Shown one piece after another: positions 8,454 to 18,401 of a DNA stretch of 64,000 nt; the stretch's first letter is position 1; each line of letters opens with the position of its first letter. Below the pieces are notes generated by a model that saw only the letters and a list, made by a program, of their open reading frames with translations, did not search any database and was not told where the DNA came from. The position numbers and the translations under genes are program-made. Source of the stretch: Streptomyces blattellae (GTDB lineage: Bacteria; Actinomycetota; Actinomycetes; Streptomycetales; Streptomycetaceae); contig NZ_WJBG01000242.1 in NCBI RefSeq assembly GCF_009709555.1, positions 1-64,000 on the forward strand. Reading direction: 5' to 3'.

Positions 8454-9579
8454 CCTCGGCGCACGGCTCCTCCGACTGGTGCCGGTGCTGTTTCTCGTGT
8501 CGTTGGGGACCTTCTTCCTCGTCGACCTCGTACCAGGGGACCCCGCCGTGGCGATCCTGGGTTCCAACGCCACGCCGGAGCAGTACGAGGCGGTTCGCGC
8601 CGAGCTCGGGCTGAACGAATCCGTCGTCACGCGCTACTTCGACTGGCTGGGGGACACGCTGCGGGGCGACCTCGGCGAATCGCTGACCCCGCCGACGCAG
8701 TCGGTGACCGATCTCATCCAGTCCCGGCTGCCCGTCACCATCCAGATCGCGACCATGGCCATGCTGATCTCGGTGACGGTGTCCATCGTGCTGGCGCTGG
8801 CAGCGGCCTACCGGCCGGGCAAGGTGTTCGACCGGGTGACCAGCGGCACGGCGTTCGCCGCCATCGCGGTGCCCCAGTTCCTCACCGGCCTGCTCCTCAT
8901 CTTCTTCGTGCTCTTCCACACCGACTTGGTCCGCTGGTTCGTGCTGGTGGCCGGGATCGCGGGCGCGGTGCTGATCGCGGTTCGAGCGGTGGGAGGGGTG
9001 ACCGACCATCCCCCGGGCAACGAACGGGTACGCGCGGCGGCGATCAGGGCGGTCCTCGCGCTCGCGGTGGTCGGGTTCGCGGTGTTGCTGTTCGCCAGGT
9101 TCCCGGAATTCCCACGGCAAGGCTTCACCCGCATCAGCGAGGACGGCCTCTGGCCCAGCTTGCGCGACGCCTTCCTGCCGGCCCTCACCCTGGCCGTGGC
9201 CGAGATCGCCATCTTCATGCGGCTGCTGCGCAACGACCTCATCACGACACTGCAGGAGGACTACATCCTGTCGGCGCGAGCCAAGGGGATGCCGCCGTGG
9301 CGAATCCTCGTGCGCGACGCGTTGCGTCCCTCGTCGTTCTCGCTGATCACGGTGGCGGGCGTCGCGCTCGGGCGACTGATGGGCGGCACCGTCATCGTGG
9401 AGACCATCTTCAACCTGCCTGGCATGGGAACGCTCATCGTCAACGCCATCGGGGCGCAGGACGTGCGGGTGATCCAAAGCTCCGTCCTGGTGATCGCCGT
9501 CTTCTACGTGCTGGTGAATCTCCTGGTCGACCTGTCCTACAGCCAACTCGATCCGAGGCTTCGCCGTGGCCGTGTCTGA
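8443..9579 (+). CDS. ABC transporter permease, DppB/OppB type with extra helices
   Basis: A 378-residue binding-protein-dependent permease. The N-terminal helix (LLRLVPVLFLVSLGTFFLVDL), PGDPA motif and the cytoplasmic EAA loop (SARAKGMPPWRILVRDALRPS) mark it as DppB-like. It is longer than the usual 310-330 residues because residues about 159-216 form an insertion with two further hydrophobic segments. GTG 8443 with GGAGG about 8 nt upstream gives the normal N-terminus; the frame is open further upstream. The 3' end overlaps the next permease by 14 bp. Confidence 0.88.
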   Translation: MLRSLGARLLRLVPVLFLVSLGTFFLVDLVPGDPAVAILGSNATPEQYEAVRAELGLNESVVTRYFDWLGDTLRGDLGESLTPPTQSVTDLIQSRLPVTIQIATMAMLISVTVSIVLALAAAYRPGKVFDRVTSGTAFAAIAVPQFLTGLLLIFFVLFHTDLVRWFVLVAGIAGAVLIAVRAVGGVTDHPPGNERVRAAAIRAVLALAVVGFAVLLFARFPEFPRQGFTRISEDGLWPSLRDAFLPALTLAVAEIAIFMRLLRNDLITTLQEDYILSARAKGMPPWRILVRDALRPSSFSLITVAGVALGRLMGGTVIVETIFNLPGMGTLIVNAIGAQDVRVIQSSVLVIAVFYVLVNLLVDLSYSQLDPRLRRGRV

Positions 9580-10687
9580 ACCCACCGAAACCAAGCCGGT
9601 CGTCCAGCCTGCCACGATCGGCGCTGACGTCGCAGCCGGCACAGCTGCTGGAGCGTCCGATATCGACGCCATGCTCCCACGAAGGCGGTCACGCCTGCTG
9701 AGGTTCGGCGTGCCGACGGCCGTCGCGGGCATCGCCCTGGTCGTTCTCGGCGCCGTCGTGATGACCGAGGGGACCACCTGGGTCCGGCTGTCGATGATCG
9801 GCGCCGGGCTGCTCGCGGCGTACATCGGCATCGACCGCGTGGCCAAGGCCGTCTTCGGTGCCACCTTCGACACCGGGCTCTGGATGGCGGCCGGCTGGCT
9901 GGCGCTGATCACGCTCAGCGCCGCCTTCGCCGACCTGCTGCCGTTGTCCGAACACGAGGACGTCTCGAAGACGCTGACCGTGACGCCGATGCTGACGCCC
10001 GATCTGTTGTCGTCCCATCCCCTCGGTACCGACTCCCAGGGCCTCGACGTACTGGGCGGAGTCATCTACGGGGCACGCGTGTCACTGGTCGTCGGCGTCG
10101 GCGCGACGGTGCTCGGCATGGTCCTCGGAGCGGCCATCGGCCTCGTCGCCGGCTACCTGCGCGGCATCGTGGACGCGGCCGTGGGCCTGGTCGGGGACGC
10201 CATGCTGGCGTTCCCGCCCCTGATCCTGCTGCTCGCCATGGTCGCGGTGCTGGAGCCCAGCATCTTCAACACGACCATCGCGCTCGCCATCCTCACCGTG
10301 CCCACCTACATCCGGCTCACCAGAGCCAACACGCTGCTCTTCGCACAGCGTGAGTTCGTGCTCGCCGCCAAGGCGCTCGGCGCGAAGAACCGGCGCATCA
10401 TCGTGCGCGAACTCCTGCCCAACGTCGTCCTTCCCGTCGTCTCCTACGGCGTCATCGTCGTCGGGGCACTCGTCGTCGCCGAGGCGTCGCTCAGCTTCCT
10501 GGGCGTCGGTGTCCAACGGCCCACACCGACCTGGGGAAACATGATCGCCGCCGCGCAGTCGCGGTTCGAAAGCGATCCGCACCTCGTGTTCATCCCCGGT
10601 GCCTGTCTTTTCCTGACCGTCTACGCCCTGAACCGAGTGGGCGAGAGCGCACGCGCGGTCTGGGACCCGCGACAGAGGGAGTTGTGA
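9566..10687 (+). CDS. ABC transporter permease, DppC/OppC type
   Basis: A 373-residue partner permease. The conserved DppC core starts near residue 150 (HPLGTDSQGLDVLGGVIYGARVSLVVG) and the EAA loop is AAKALGAKNRRIIVRELLPNV; the C-terminal LNRVGESARAVWDPR tail is typical. Before the core, residues about 50-135 carry around three hydrophobic segments where usual DppC proteins have one, matching the extra helices in its partner. GTG 9566 overlaps the upstream gene; GTG 9572 is an alternative start. Confidence 0.88.
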   Translation: MAVSEPTETKPVVQPATIGADVAAGTAAGASDIDAMLPRRRSRLLRFGVPTAVAGIALVVLGAVVMTEGTTWVRLSMIGAGLLAAYIGIDRVAKAVFGATFDTGLWMAAGWLALITLSAAFADLLPLSEHEDVSKTLTVTPMLTPDLLSSHPLGTDSQGLDVLGGVIYGARVSLVVGVGATVLGMVLGAAIGLVAGYLRGIVDAAVGLVGDAMLAFPPLILLLAMVAVLEPSIFNTTIALAILTVPTYIRLTRANTLLFAQREFVLAAKALGAKNRRIIVRELLPNVVLPVVSYGVIVVGALVVAEASLSFLGVGVQRPTPTWGNMIAAAQSRFESDPHLVFIPGACLFLTVYALNRVGESARAVWDPRQREL

Positions 10688-10692
10688 CGCAC

Positions 10693-11838
10693 ATGTCCGA
10701 CAGCAGCACGCTGCGCCCGACCGAGTCCGCGCCCCAGGAGGACGGAGCACCGGACGCGCACGTGGCCCCGCAGCAGGCGTCGCCGGCGCTTCTCGAGGTC
10801 CGCGATCTCCACACGCACTTCAAGACGCCACGTGGCATCCTGCGCGCCGTGGACGGGGTCTCCTTCACGCTCGAACAGGGCGCCACGCTCGGCATCGCGG
10901 GTGAGTCGGGCTCGGGGAAGTCCGCTCTCGTGCGCTCGATCATGGATCTCACCGCCGCGAACGCCATCCGGCCCACAGGGCATGTGATCTTCGACGGCCG
11001 GGACATGACCGAGATGCCGAGGTGGGAGGCGCGGCACTTCTGGGGCCCGCAGATCGCCATGGTGTTCCAGGACCCCATGACCTCACTGAATCCGGTCAAA
11101 CGGGTGGGAGCCCAGCTCACGGAGTCGATGCGGCACCACCTGGGACTGTCCCGGCGCGACGCACGCAGCCGGGCGATCGACCTTCTCCACCAGGTGCGGA
11201 TCCCCGAACCGAAGCGACGCCTCGACCAGTACCCGCACGAACTGTCGGGTGGCATGAGGCAGCGGGTGACGATCGCCATCGCCCTGGCCTGTGAACCTCG
11301 ACTCCTGATCGCCGACGAGCCCACCACAGCCCTGGACGTGACGGTCCAGAAGCAGATCCTCGAACTGCTCGCCAGTCTTCAGGAGGCTCACCACATGGCG
11401 ATGATCCTCATCACCCATGATCTCGGCGTCATCGCCGGTTACACCGACCGCACGGCTGTCATGTATGCCGGGCAGGTGGTCGAGGAGGCATCCACGACCA
11501 CCCTGTTCGACGAGGTGCGCCACCCGTACACGAACGCTCTGCTCGCATCGATTCCCCGTGTCGAGGAGGCCAGCCACGTGAGACTCGAAGCGATCAGCGG
11601 GCGCCCCCCGGACATGACCGCGCCGCCGGCGGCCTGCCGGTTCGCGGCACGCTGCCGCCTCGCCCAGGACAAGTGCCTCACCGACGCGCCGACACTCGTC
11701 CAGGACGGGAGCGAGGGTCACAGGTTCAGGTGCTTCTATCCCGTAGGAACCGGCGACGGTGTGAACGCTCTGAAGAAGAACCTGGAGCGAGGGTCCTCCG
11801 CCGCCGGGTTGCCCCTCAAGTCGAAGGTGACGAGCTGA
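10693..11838 (+). CDS. ABC transporter ATP-binding protein, DppD/OppD type
   Basis: A 381-residue ATPase. Walker A GESGSGKS, ABC signature LSGGMRQRV, Walker B LLIADEP and the switch His in ITHDLG are all present. The C-terminal oligopeptide-transporter extension has the Cys motif CRFAARCRLAQDKC, which in DppD/OppF-type subunits binds an iron-sulfur cluster in some members. ATG 10693 is favoured over an overlapping GTG at 10684 because GAGGGAG lies about 11 nt before it. The stop shares one base with the next ATG (TGATG), so translation is coupled. Confidence 0.9.
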   Translation: MSDSSTLRPTESAPQEDGAPDAHVAPQQASPALLEVRDLHTHFKTPRGILRAVDGVSFTLEQGATLGIAGESGSGKSALVRSIMDLTAANAIRPTGHVIFDGRDMTEMPRWEARHFWGPQIAMVFQDPMTSLNPVKRVGAQLTESMRHHLGLSRRDARSRAIDLLHQVRIPEPKRRLDQYPHELSGGMRQRVTIAIALACEPRLLIADEPTTALDVTVQKQILELLASLQEAHHMAMILITHDLGVIAGYTDRTAVMYAGQVVEEASTTTLFDEVRHPYTNALLASIPRVEEASHVRLEAISGRPPDMTAPPAACRFAARCRLAQDKCLTDAPTLVQDGSEGHRFRCFYPVGTGDGVNALKKNLERGSSAAGLPLKSKVTS

Positions 11839-12854
11839 TGGCCGGCGTCGTGATGGACCACATGCGGCACTCCGACAAGGCCCTGCTGCGCGTCGAGGAT
11901 CTCGTGGTCGAGTTCCCGGCACGCCGGAAGCAGGTGGTTCACGCGGTGTCGGGCGTGAGCTTCGACGTGCTCGAAGGCGAGACGCTCGGCATCGTCGGCG
12001 AGTCAGGCTGCGGCAAGTCCACGACGGGACGCGCCATCATGCAGCTCCCGCGTCCGACGAGCGGCAGTGTCTCGTTGGAGGGGGTCGAACTGACCTCCCT
12101 CAAGGACGAGGAGCTGCGGCGTACCCGCACCCGGATGCAGCTGATCTTCCAGGACCCGATCTCCTCGCTGAACCCGCGGCGCAGCATCAAGGACATCGTC
12201 GCCGAGGGGCTCACCATCCAGGGCGTCCCGAAGGACGTGCAGGCGAAGCGGATCGAGGAGGTGCTGGAAGCGGTCGGGCTGGACCCGGCGGGTGTCGGGG
12301 GCCGCAGACCACGCGAGTTGTCGGGCGGCCAGTGCCAGCGGATCTGCATCGCCCGTGCCGTGGCCCTGGAACCGAAGCTCCTGATCTGCGACGAACCGGT
12401 CTCGGCACTCGATGTCTCGGTGCAGGCCCAGATCCTCAACCTGCTCCAGGACATGAAGGCGCGCTACCAGCTCACCATGGTCTTCATCGCCCATGACCTC
12501 GCCGTCGTGAAGAACATCAGCGACCGGATCATGGTCATGTACCTTGGCAAGACCTGCGAGATCGCGGCGCCTGACGATCTGTTCGCCCGCCCGCGGCACC
12601 ACTACACGAGCGTTCTGCTCAACTCGATCCCGCAGCCTGACCCGCGGCAGCGCAGCAAGGGCGTGGAGATCGCCGGCGAGCTGCCCTCACCCCTCGATCC
12701 GCCGTCGGGTTGCCGGTTCCGCACGCGGTGCCCGGCCGCCACCGACCTGTGTGCGACCAAGGAGCCGGAACTGCGCGAGCTGGCTCCGGGGCACTTCACC
12801 GCTTGTCACCATCCAGTTCAGACAGGTCAGGACCAGGAAAGGAAAGTTCCATGA
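11838..12854 (+). CDS. ABC transporter ATP-binding protein, DppF/OppF type
   Basis: A 338-residue second ATPase completing the importer. Walker A GESGCGKST, signature LSGGQCQRI, Walker B LLICDEPVSALD and switch IAHDLA are present; the C-terminal extension carries GCRFRTRCPAATDLC. The frame is open far upstream but ATG 11838 overlaps the previous stop and starts the ATPase fold at the correct distance (about 80 residues before the signature of the first strand's P-loop region). The stop overlaps the alcohol dehydrogenase ATG by 4 bp, tying a metabolic enzyme directly to the transporter operon. Confidence 0.9.
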   Translation: MAGVVMDHMRHSDKALLRVEDLVVEFPARRKQVVHAVSGVSFDVLEGETLGIVGESGCGKSTTGRAIMQLPRPTSGSVSLEGVELTSLKDEELRRTRTRMQLIFQDPISSLNPRRSIKDIVAEGLTIQGVPKDVQAKRIEEVLEAVGLDPAGVGGRRPRELSGGQCQRICIARAVALEPKLLICDEPVSALDVSVQAQILNLLQDMKARYQLTMVFIAHDLAVVKNISDRIMVMYLGKTCEIAAPDDLFARPRHHYTSVLLNSIPQPDPRQRSKGVEIAGELPSPLDPPSGCRFRTRCPAATDLCATKEPELRELAPGHFTACHHPVQTGQDQERKVP

Positions 12855-13939
12855 CCACCATCAGTGCCCTTGTGTCGCGAGGCAAGGAAGCCCCCTTCAC
12901 TCTTGAGACACTCGAACTGGCCGAGCCGGGCCCTGACGAAGTCCTGGTGAAGATCAGCGCCGCAGGGCTGTGCCACACGGATCTCGCCGTGCTGGGCGGC
13001 CCGATGATGATGTGGCCCGGGGTACTCGGCCATGAAGGGGCCGGAGTGATCGATCGGGTGGGCACGAACGTGACGGAGGTCAAGCCCGGCGACCACGTGG
13101 CCACCACCGTCGGGTGGTGCGGCCGGTGCGCGTCCTGCCTGCAGGGCCGGCCCACGAAATGCGCACGGATGATGCCGCTGAACTTCACCGGCACCCGTGA
13201 GGACGGCTCGACGATCCTGACCGCTTCCGACGGATCCCCGGTGGGCGGACGGTTCCTGGGGCAGTCCTGCTTCGCGACCCACGCGCTCCTCTCGTCCACC
13301 AGTGTCATCCCCGTCCCCGACGACCTCGACTTCACGATCGTCGCCGCCCTCGGATGCGGCCTCCAGACCGGATCAGGGGCCGTTCTCAACACGCTCCGGG
13401 TCAGCCCTGGAGACAGCATCGTCATCTCCGGGGTGGGGCCGGTCGGACTGGGGGCCGTCATGGCGGCCCGGGCGGCGGGCGCCACCCGGATCGTCGCGAT
13501 CGACCTGCTCGCGTCGCGTCGTGAGCTGGCCCTCGAAGTGGGTGCGACACACGCGGTCGACGGGCGCGGCGACAACGTGCTGGCGCAGATCCAGGAGGCT
13601 GTCGGCGGTCCGGCAGACTTCGCCTTCGACTCGACCGGGGTCCCTGAGGTCGTGCTGACCGACCTCGCCGCGCTCAAGCTGGACGGCCACTTCGCAGCCG
13701 GAGCATCCGGGCTCGGGGCCGCGTCGCAGTCACCGGTGATGCTGGGGAAGACGATTCACAACGTCGTCGCCGGCGACTCCGTTCCGCGCCTGTTCCTGCC
13801 CCGCCTGATCGACCTCCACCGGCACGGAATGTTCCCCGTCGAGCGGCTCATCACCACCTATCCGCTGGCGGACATCGACACCGCCATCGAGGACACGCAG
13901 GTCGGAAAGGCCACCAAGGCCATCCTGACCACGGCCTGA
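12851..13939 (+). CDS. zinc-dependent alcohol dehydrogenase (MDR family)
   Basis: A 362-residue medium-chain dehydrogenase. Catalytic zinc ligands appear as Cys41 (GLCHTD) and His61-Glu62 (GHEGAG); the structural zinc site is Cys90/93/96/104. The NAD(P) Rossmann motif is GVGPVGLGA, followed by an Asp in IAIDLLASRR that favours NAD. It resembles aryl/allyl alcohol dehydrogenases more than sugar dehydrogenases (judged by eye). ATG 12851 overlaps the ATPase stop. It probably oxidises an alcohol released or imported by the cluster (inference). It is the last gene before the strong terminator at 14001-14036. Confidence 0.88.
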   Translation: MTTISALVSRGKEAPFTLETLELAEPGPDEVLVKISAAGLCHTDLAVLGGPMMMWPGVLGHEGAGVIDRVGTNVTEVKPGDHVATTVGWCGRCASCLQGRPTKCARMMPLNFTGTREDGSTILTASDGSPVGGRFLGQSCFATHALLSSTSVIPVPDDLDFTIVAALGCGLQTGSGAVLNTLRVSPGDSIVISGVGPVGLGAVMAARAAGATRIVAIDLLASRRELALEVGATHAVDGRGDNVLAQIQEAVGGPADFAFDSTGVPEVVLTDLAALKLDGHFAAGASGLGAASQSPVMLGKTIHNVVAGDSVPRLFLPRLIDLHRHGMFPVERLITTYPLADIDTAIEDTQVGKATKAILTTA

Positions 13940-14000
13940 GCGGACCGTCCGAAGCGGTCGCGTCCGCCCCGGGACGGATCGATGCCCACTAAAACCCGCT

Positions 14001-14036
14001 GAGGGCGGCCAGGCCCACACAAGCCTGGCCGCCCTC
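14001..14036. terminator. bidirectional terminator between convergent operons
   Basis: Perfect 14-bp stem GAGGGCGGCCAGGC / GCCTGGCCGCCCTC with loop CCACACAA, located between the stop of the plus-strand dehydrogenase (13939) and the stop of the minus-strand hydroxyacyl-CoA dehydrogenase (14064). On the minus strand an upstream-of-stem A-rich/T-rich edge (AAAACCC at 13991-13997) follows the stem as a T-run, as in an intrinsic terminator. Confidence 0.85.
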
Positions 14037-14063
14037 GCGGTCTCTTCGGCAAGCGCGCCTTCG

Positions 14064-14924
<861 letters not shown>

Positions 14925-15022
14925 CTGAGGTCCTATCTGTTGAGTAGCGCGCGGGGGTGGGCGTGCGCGTCAGGCCGAGGTCCGGCGGTGAGGACCGCGG
15001 CCGTCGGCGCGGTCCGGTCCGG

Positions 15023-18000
15023 TCAGACGTTCCGCCGGTACTGGCCGCCGACTTCGAAGAACGCCTCGGTGATCTGCCCCAGCGAGCAGACCTGGGCGGC
15101 GTCCATGAGGACCTCGAAGACGTTGTCACCGTTGGTGGCCGCGGTCTTCAGCCGGTCGATCGCCTGCGCGGCCTCCTCGCCGTGTACGGACTGGAAGTCG
15201 TTGACCCGCCTGAGCTGGGAGTCCTTCTCCTCCTCGGTGGCGCGGGCGAGTTCGAGCTCCTGGGGCGGGAGGTCGTGGCTTGGCCGGAGGAAGGTGTTCA
15301 CGCCGATGATCGGCAGCGAGCCGTCGTGTTTGCGCTGCTCGTAGAGCATCGACTCGTCCTGGATGCGCCCGCGCTGATAGCCGGTCTCCATGGCGCCGAG
15401 GACACCGCCGCGTTCGCTGATCCGGTCGAACTCGACGAGCACCGCTTCCTCGACCAGGTCGGTGAGCTGGTCGATGATGAACGAGCCCTGCAGCGGGTTC
15501 TCGTTCATCGCCAGGCCCCACTCGCGGTTGATGATGAGCTGGATCGCCAGCGCCCGCCGTACGGACTCCTCGGACGGGGTGGTGACCGCCTCGTCGTAGG
15601 CGTTGGTGTGCAGCGAGTTGGCGTTGTCGTAGATGGCGATCAGGCCCTGCAGGGTGGTGCGGATGTCGTTGAAGTCCATCTCCTGGGCGTGCAGGGAGCG
15701 GCCGGAGGTCTGGACGTGGTACTTCAGCTTCTGCGAACGCTCGTTGGCGCCGTACTTGTCCTTCATCGTGACGGCCCAGATCCGGCGGGCGACCCGGCCG
15801 AGCACGGAGTACTCGGGGTCCATGCCGTTGGAGAAGAAGAAGGACAGGTTGGGCGCGAAGTCGTCGATGTGCATGCCGCGTGCCAGATAGGCCTCGACGT
15901 AGGTGAAGCCGTTGGCGAGGGTGAACGCGAGCTGGCTGATGGGGTTCGCGCCGGCCTCGGCGATGTGGTAGCCGGAGATCGACACCGAGTAGAAGTTGCG
16001 GACCTGGTTCGCGATGAACCACTCCTGGATGTCGGCCATCATCCGCAGCGAGAACTCGGTGGAGAACAGGCAGGTGTTCTGCCCCTGGTCCTCCTTGAGG
16101 ATGTCGGCCTGCACGGTGCCGCGTACGGTCGCCAGCGCCCGCGCGCGCAGCCCGGCCGCTTCTTCGGGCGACGGAGCACGGCCCTCGGCCGCGCGGAACG
16201 ATTCGATCTGCTGGTCGATGACGGTGTTGAGGAAGAACGCCAGCACGGTGGGCGCGGGGCCGTTGATCGTCATCGACACCGAGGTCGTCGGCGCGACCAG
16301 GTCGAAGCCGTCGTAGAGCGCCTTCATGTCGTCCAGGGTCGCGACCGAGACGCCGGAGGTGCCGACCTTGCCGTAGATGTCGGGCCGTTCGGCGGGGTCG
16401 CGGCCGTAGAGCGTCACCGAGTCGAACGCGGTGGAGAGCCGGGTGGCCGGCTGCCCCTCGGAGAGCAGTTTGAAGCGCCGGTTGGTGCGGAACGGATCGC
16501 CCTCGCCGGCGAACATCCGCGCCGGGTCCTCGCCGTCGCGCTTGAAGGGGAACACTCCGGCGGTGAACGGGAAGTGTCCGGGCAGGTTCTCCCGCCGCCA
16601 GAATGTCACCAGCTCCCCGTGGTCGGTGAACCTCGGCAGCGCGACGCGGGGGACCTTGTTGCCCGACAGGGACTCGCGGGTCAGTTTGGTGCGTATCTCC
16701 CGGTCCCGGATCTTCACGATCTGCTCGTCGCCGGAGTACGACTCCACGACCGCGGGCCAGTTCTCGAGTTGCTCCGTGATGCCGTGCGGAAGCTGCTTGC
16801 GGGCGCCGGCGAGCAGCGACTCCACGTTCGCGGCGTCGGAGCCGGCCTCGACCAGCTCTTCCCTGGTCACGTCCAGGTGCTGCACCCGCCGGGCGGCCCC
16901 GGCCAGCCGCTCGGTCTCCGCGTGGTACGCGCGGACGGTCTCGGTGATCTCGGCGAGATAGCGCACCCGTCCCGCGGGCACCACCTGCCGGATGCCGGAG
17001 GAGTGGCGTACGTCGACCGGCGCCAGCGTGCCCGCGGACAGCGGCAGTCCCTTCTCGGTCAGGACGGTCCTGAGGTACTGGTAGAGCGCGGTGACACCGT
17101 CGTCGTTGAACGCCGCGGCCGAGGTGCCGAACACCGGCATGTCCTCGGGTCGCTGGGTGAACTCCTCGCGGTTGCGGACGAGTTGGCGGCCCACGTCGCG
17201 CAGCGCGTCCTTGGCGCCGCGCCGCTCGAACTTGTTGATCGCCACCACGTCGGCGAAGTCGAGCATGTCGATCTTCTCCAGTTGCGAGGCGGCGCCGAAC
17301 TCCGGCGTCATGACGTACATCGAGGCGTCGACGAACGGCACGATCGCCGCGTCGCCCTGGCCGATGCCCGGGGTCTCCACGATCACCAGGTCGAACCCGG
17401 CTGCCTTGACCACGTCGATCACGTCGGACAGGTGCTCGGGCAGTTCATGGCTGCCGCGGGTGGCGAGGCTGCGGAAGAAGACCCGGTTCCCGTCGAGGGA
17501 GTTCATCCGGATCCGGTCACCGAGCAGCGCGCCGCCTCCTCGGCGGCGGGTGGGGTCGACCGCGAGCACCGCGATCCGCAGCTTGTCCTGCTGGTCGACA
17601 CGGAACCGGCGCACCAACTCGTCGGTCAGGGACGACTTCCCGGAGCCGCCGGTGCCGGTGATGCCGAGCACGGGTGTGCCCCGGCCCGCCGCGGCGGTTC
17701 GCAGCTGTTCCCGCAGCTCCGTGGGCAGCTTGCCGAGTTCGGCGCCGGTGATGGCACGGGTGACCGCGAACCGGTCGCCGGCCAGAACGCCGGCGGCGTC
17801 GGCCGGCTTGCCGTCCCAGAGGTCGAAGTCGCAGTCCTTCACGACCGAGTTGACCATTCCGGCGAGGCCCATCCGCTGGCCGTCCTCGGGGGAGAAGATG
17901 GTCACTCCCGCCCCGCGCAGCCGGGTGATCTCCTCGGGCACGATCACGCCGCCGCCACCGCCCACCACCCGGATGTGGTCCGCTCCCCGCTCGCGGAGCG

Positions 18001-18250
18001 ACTCGACGAGGTACTCGAAGTACTCCACGTGCCCGCCCTGGTAGGACGAGACGGCGACGCCGTGCACGTCCTCCTCCAGCGCCGCGTCCACGACCTCCTG
18101 CACCGACCGGTTGTGTCCGAGGTGGATCACCTCGGCGCCCTGGGACTGGAAGATCCGCCGCATGATGTTGATCGATGCGTCATGTCCGTCGAACAGCGCC
18201 GAAGCGGTGACCAGACGGACGGGATGCAGGGGGCGGTGAAGAGTGCTCAT
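15023..18250 (-). CDS. icmF: fused isobutyryl-CoA mutase/G-protein chaperone IcmF
   Basis: A 1075-residue adenosylcobalamin enzyme with three parts in one chain: B12-binding domain at about residues 10-145 (DGHDASI, His23 as lower cobalt ligand), a MeaB-like GTPase chaperone at about 190-450 (P-loop GTGGSGKS at 199-206), and the acyl-CoA mutase barrel in the C-terminal half (TLYGRDPAERPDIYGKVGTS and TSVSMTINGPAPTVLAFF). This order is diagnostic of IcmF, which isomerises isobutyryl-CoA and n-butyryl-CoA; some homologs also act on pivalyl- or isovaleryl-CoA. A perfect 18-bp palindrome lies 45 bp upstream of the start. Confidence 0.95.
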   Translation of the reverse strand: MSTLHRPLHPVRLVTASALFDGHDASINIMRRIFQSQGAEVIHLGHNRSVQEVVDAALEEDVHGVAVSSYQGGHVEYFEYLVESLRERGADHIRVVGGGGGVIVPEEITRLRGAGVTIFSPEDGQRMGLAGMVNSVVKDCDFDLWDGKPADAAGVLAGDRFAVTRAITGAELGKLPTELREQLRTAAAGRGTPVLGITGTGGSGKSSLTDELVRRFRVDQQDKLRIAVLAVDPTRRRGGGALLGDRIRMNSLDGNRVFFRSLATRGSHELPEHLSDVIDVVKAAGFDLVIVETPGIGQGDAAIVPFVDASMYVMTPEFGAASQLEKIDMLDFADVVAINKFERRGAKDALRDVGRQLVRNREEFTQRPEDMPVFGTSAAAFNDDGVTALYQYLRTVLTEKGLPLSAGTLAPVDVRHSSGIRQVVPAGRVRYLAEITETVRAYHAETERLAGAARRVQHLDVTREELVEAGSDAANVESLLAGARKQLPHGITEQLENWPAVVESYSGDEQIVKIRDREIRTKLTRESLSGNKVPRVALPRFTDHGELVTFWRRENLPGHFPFTAGVFPFKRDGEDPARMFAGEGDPFRTNRRFKLLSEGQPATRLSTAFDSVTLYGRDPAERPDIYGKVGTSGVSVATLDDMKALYDGFDLVAPTTSVSMTINGPAPTVLAFFLNTVIDQQIESFRAAEGRAPSPEEAAGLRARALATVRGTVQADILKEDQGQNTCLFSTEFSLRMMADIQEWFIANQVRNFYSVSISGYHIAEAGANPISQLAFTLANGFTYVEAYLARGMHIDDFAPNLSFFFSNGMDPEYSVLGRVARRIWAVTMKDKYGANERSQKLKYHVQTSGRSLHAQEMDFNDIRTTLQGLIAIYDNANSLHTNAYDEAVTTPSEESVRRALAIQLIINREWGLAMNENPLQGSFIIDQLTDLVEEAVLVEFDRISERGGVLGAMETGYQRGRIQDESMLYEQRKHDGSLPIIGVNTFLRPSHDLPPQELELARATEEEKDSQLRRVNDFQSVHGEEAAQAIDRLKTAATNGDNVFEVLMDAAQVCSLGQITEAFFEVGGQYRRNV

Positions 18251-18294
18251 CGGGGCCTTCCCGGAGAGATCAGGGAAACGCTGACGGAAGAAAT

Positions 18295-18312
18295 ACTAGG
18301 ACGTCCTAGTAA
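18295..18312. promoter_or_regulatory. 18-bp perfect palindrome upstream of icmF
   Basis: TACTAGGACGTCCTAGTA is fully self-complementary and lies 45-62 bp before the icmF start codon. Read on the minus strand its 3' end runs into TAGTAT, which could be the -10 box of the icmF promoter, so a bound dimer would block transcription. Probably an operator for an acyl-CoA-responsive repressor (inference); no regulator gene is adjacent. Confidence 0.7.
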
Positions 18313-18401
18313 ATTACTGGGGGTGAGCGGGGTGTGAGGAGGAGCACAGAGGGTGCAACTCTCCTCGGCTCGAAGCGCCTTGCGCGCCTGCCAGGATTCC
18401 G

